26,338 nucleotides of DNA from a virus. Location of the stretch: the IMG/VR virus record IMGVR_UViG_3300037486_000541, positions 1-26,338 of that record, one strand, 5' to 3'. The position numbers and the translations under genes were made by a program. The notes under the pieces were generated by a model. That model was given only the letters and a program-made list of their open reading frames with translations. It was not told where the DNA came from and did no database searches. Of this stretch, positions 26,042 through 26,338 are shown piece after piece (the first letter of the stretch is position 1; every line of letters begins with the position of its first letter).

Positions 26042-26338
26042 ACTTTCGAAAGCCGCTTATCTTCATCGCGTTGATTTTCGGGGTGGGCGCGTTCGCGCAG
26101 ATGCCACTGTTCAGGAATTCTTTCACGACCAACGTCCCTGGCGCTTATGTCAGGGGCAACCTGGATTTTGGTACCGCCTCTGACTCGTTTCGAGTTAATG
26201 GCCCATTTACGAACCTGACTGGTCCGGCTTATTTCGGGGGGCCGGCCACGGTGATCGGTGTATTCACCAACCAGTCACCCAACGCCTACTTTGTCAGCAA
26301 CCTCGGGGTGGGCACTAAGTTGACCAACGGCACCGGTA
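26038..26338 (+). CDS. Secreted or virion-surface protein, N-terminal fragment (runs off the window)
   Basis: The ATG at 26038 overlaps the preceding TGA. Only 100 codons are present. Residues 1-21 (MNFRKPLIFIALIFGVGAFAQ) form a typical signal peptide with a basic n-region, hydrophobic core and AFA-Q cleavage site. The rest (NSFTTNVPGAYVRGNLDFGT, VNGPFTNLTGPAYFGG, NLGVGTKLTNGTG) is Gly/Asn/Thr-rich and beta-like, resembling repetitive tail-fibre or surface-protein starts. A Sec signal on a gene in the structural operon is unusual. The downstream part is needed for a call. Confidence 0.65.
   Translation, partial: MNFRKPLIFIALIFGVGAFAQMPLFRNSFTTNVPGAYVRGNLDFGTASDSFRVNGPFTNLTGPAYFGGPATVIGVFTNQSPNAYFVSNLGVGTKLTNGTG

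Noticed and set aside
1-26338. CRISPR arrays, tRNA and rRNA genes, insertion sequences, integrase
   Set aside because: No regularly spaced repeat series, cloverleaf, rRNA-like sequence, transposase or tyrosine/serine recombinase was seen on reading both strands.

Overview
This window looks like part of a tailed double-stranded DNA bacteriophage (or prophage) of an unidentified bacterium. Genes are tightly packed, many joined by 4-base ATGA stop/start overlaps. GC content is fairly high by eye, and the genes form functional blocks: replication/recombination, small accessory genes, sugar and methyl-transfer genes, and a head-morphogenesis block running portal, small gene, scaffold-like gene, major capsid candidate. 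No terminase, integrase, lysis gene, tRNA or rRNA was seen, so this is only part of a genome. The host cannot be named from the sequence.

Layout. Positions 1-394 carry no convincing gene but hold a 35-base imperfect palindrome and two copies of a 36-bp repeat around a perfect palindrome. From 395 to about 11600 all genes are on the minus strand, transcribed right to left. In transcription order they are: a 51-residue ribbon-helix-helix-like protein (not previously listed because of its size), a helix-turn-helix protein, a RecT-like annealing protein, a Cys-rich PD-(D/E)XK nuclease, a candidate ssDNA-binding protein, an SF2 helicase interrupted by an intein, two small proteins, a DHH phosphoesterase fused to a lectin-like domain, a primase-helicase, two hypotheticals and a cupin. 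A divergent region at about 11584-11682 with an inverted repeat separates this from a plus-strand run of small genes (11683-13222) and a pyruvyltransferase-like gene. A second minus-strand operon (18610 down to 14005) carries a Cys-cluster protein, two glycosyltransferases, two methyltransferases and a VRR-NUC nuclease. The structural genes run on the plus strand from about 18937 to the right edge.

The most remarkable object is in the helicase at 6105-8471. A 281-codon intein is inserted inside the DEAD/H motif II (DE^CHH). Within the intein, on the same strand but one base out of frame, is a 191-codon ORF encoding a Zn-finger plus Vsr/DUF559-like (EDxHD-type) endonuclease. The two frames overlap for about 576 bases, and at the right end recognisable conserved motifs of both proteins are encoded by the same nucleotides. 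This is a homing element compressed by out-of-frame nesting, in contrast to the usual in-frame LAGLIDADG/HNH insertion.

Other unusual points are a pair of adjacent late genes built from tandem repeats of about 40 residues with a C-x2-C...SDKQ signature, next to a Cys-rich capsid protein; a hairpin-rich 280-base leader upstream of the capsid gene; the DHH/lectin fusion; and the sugar/methyl-transfer cassette that could modify virion or host glycans.
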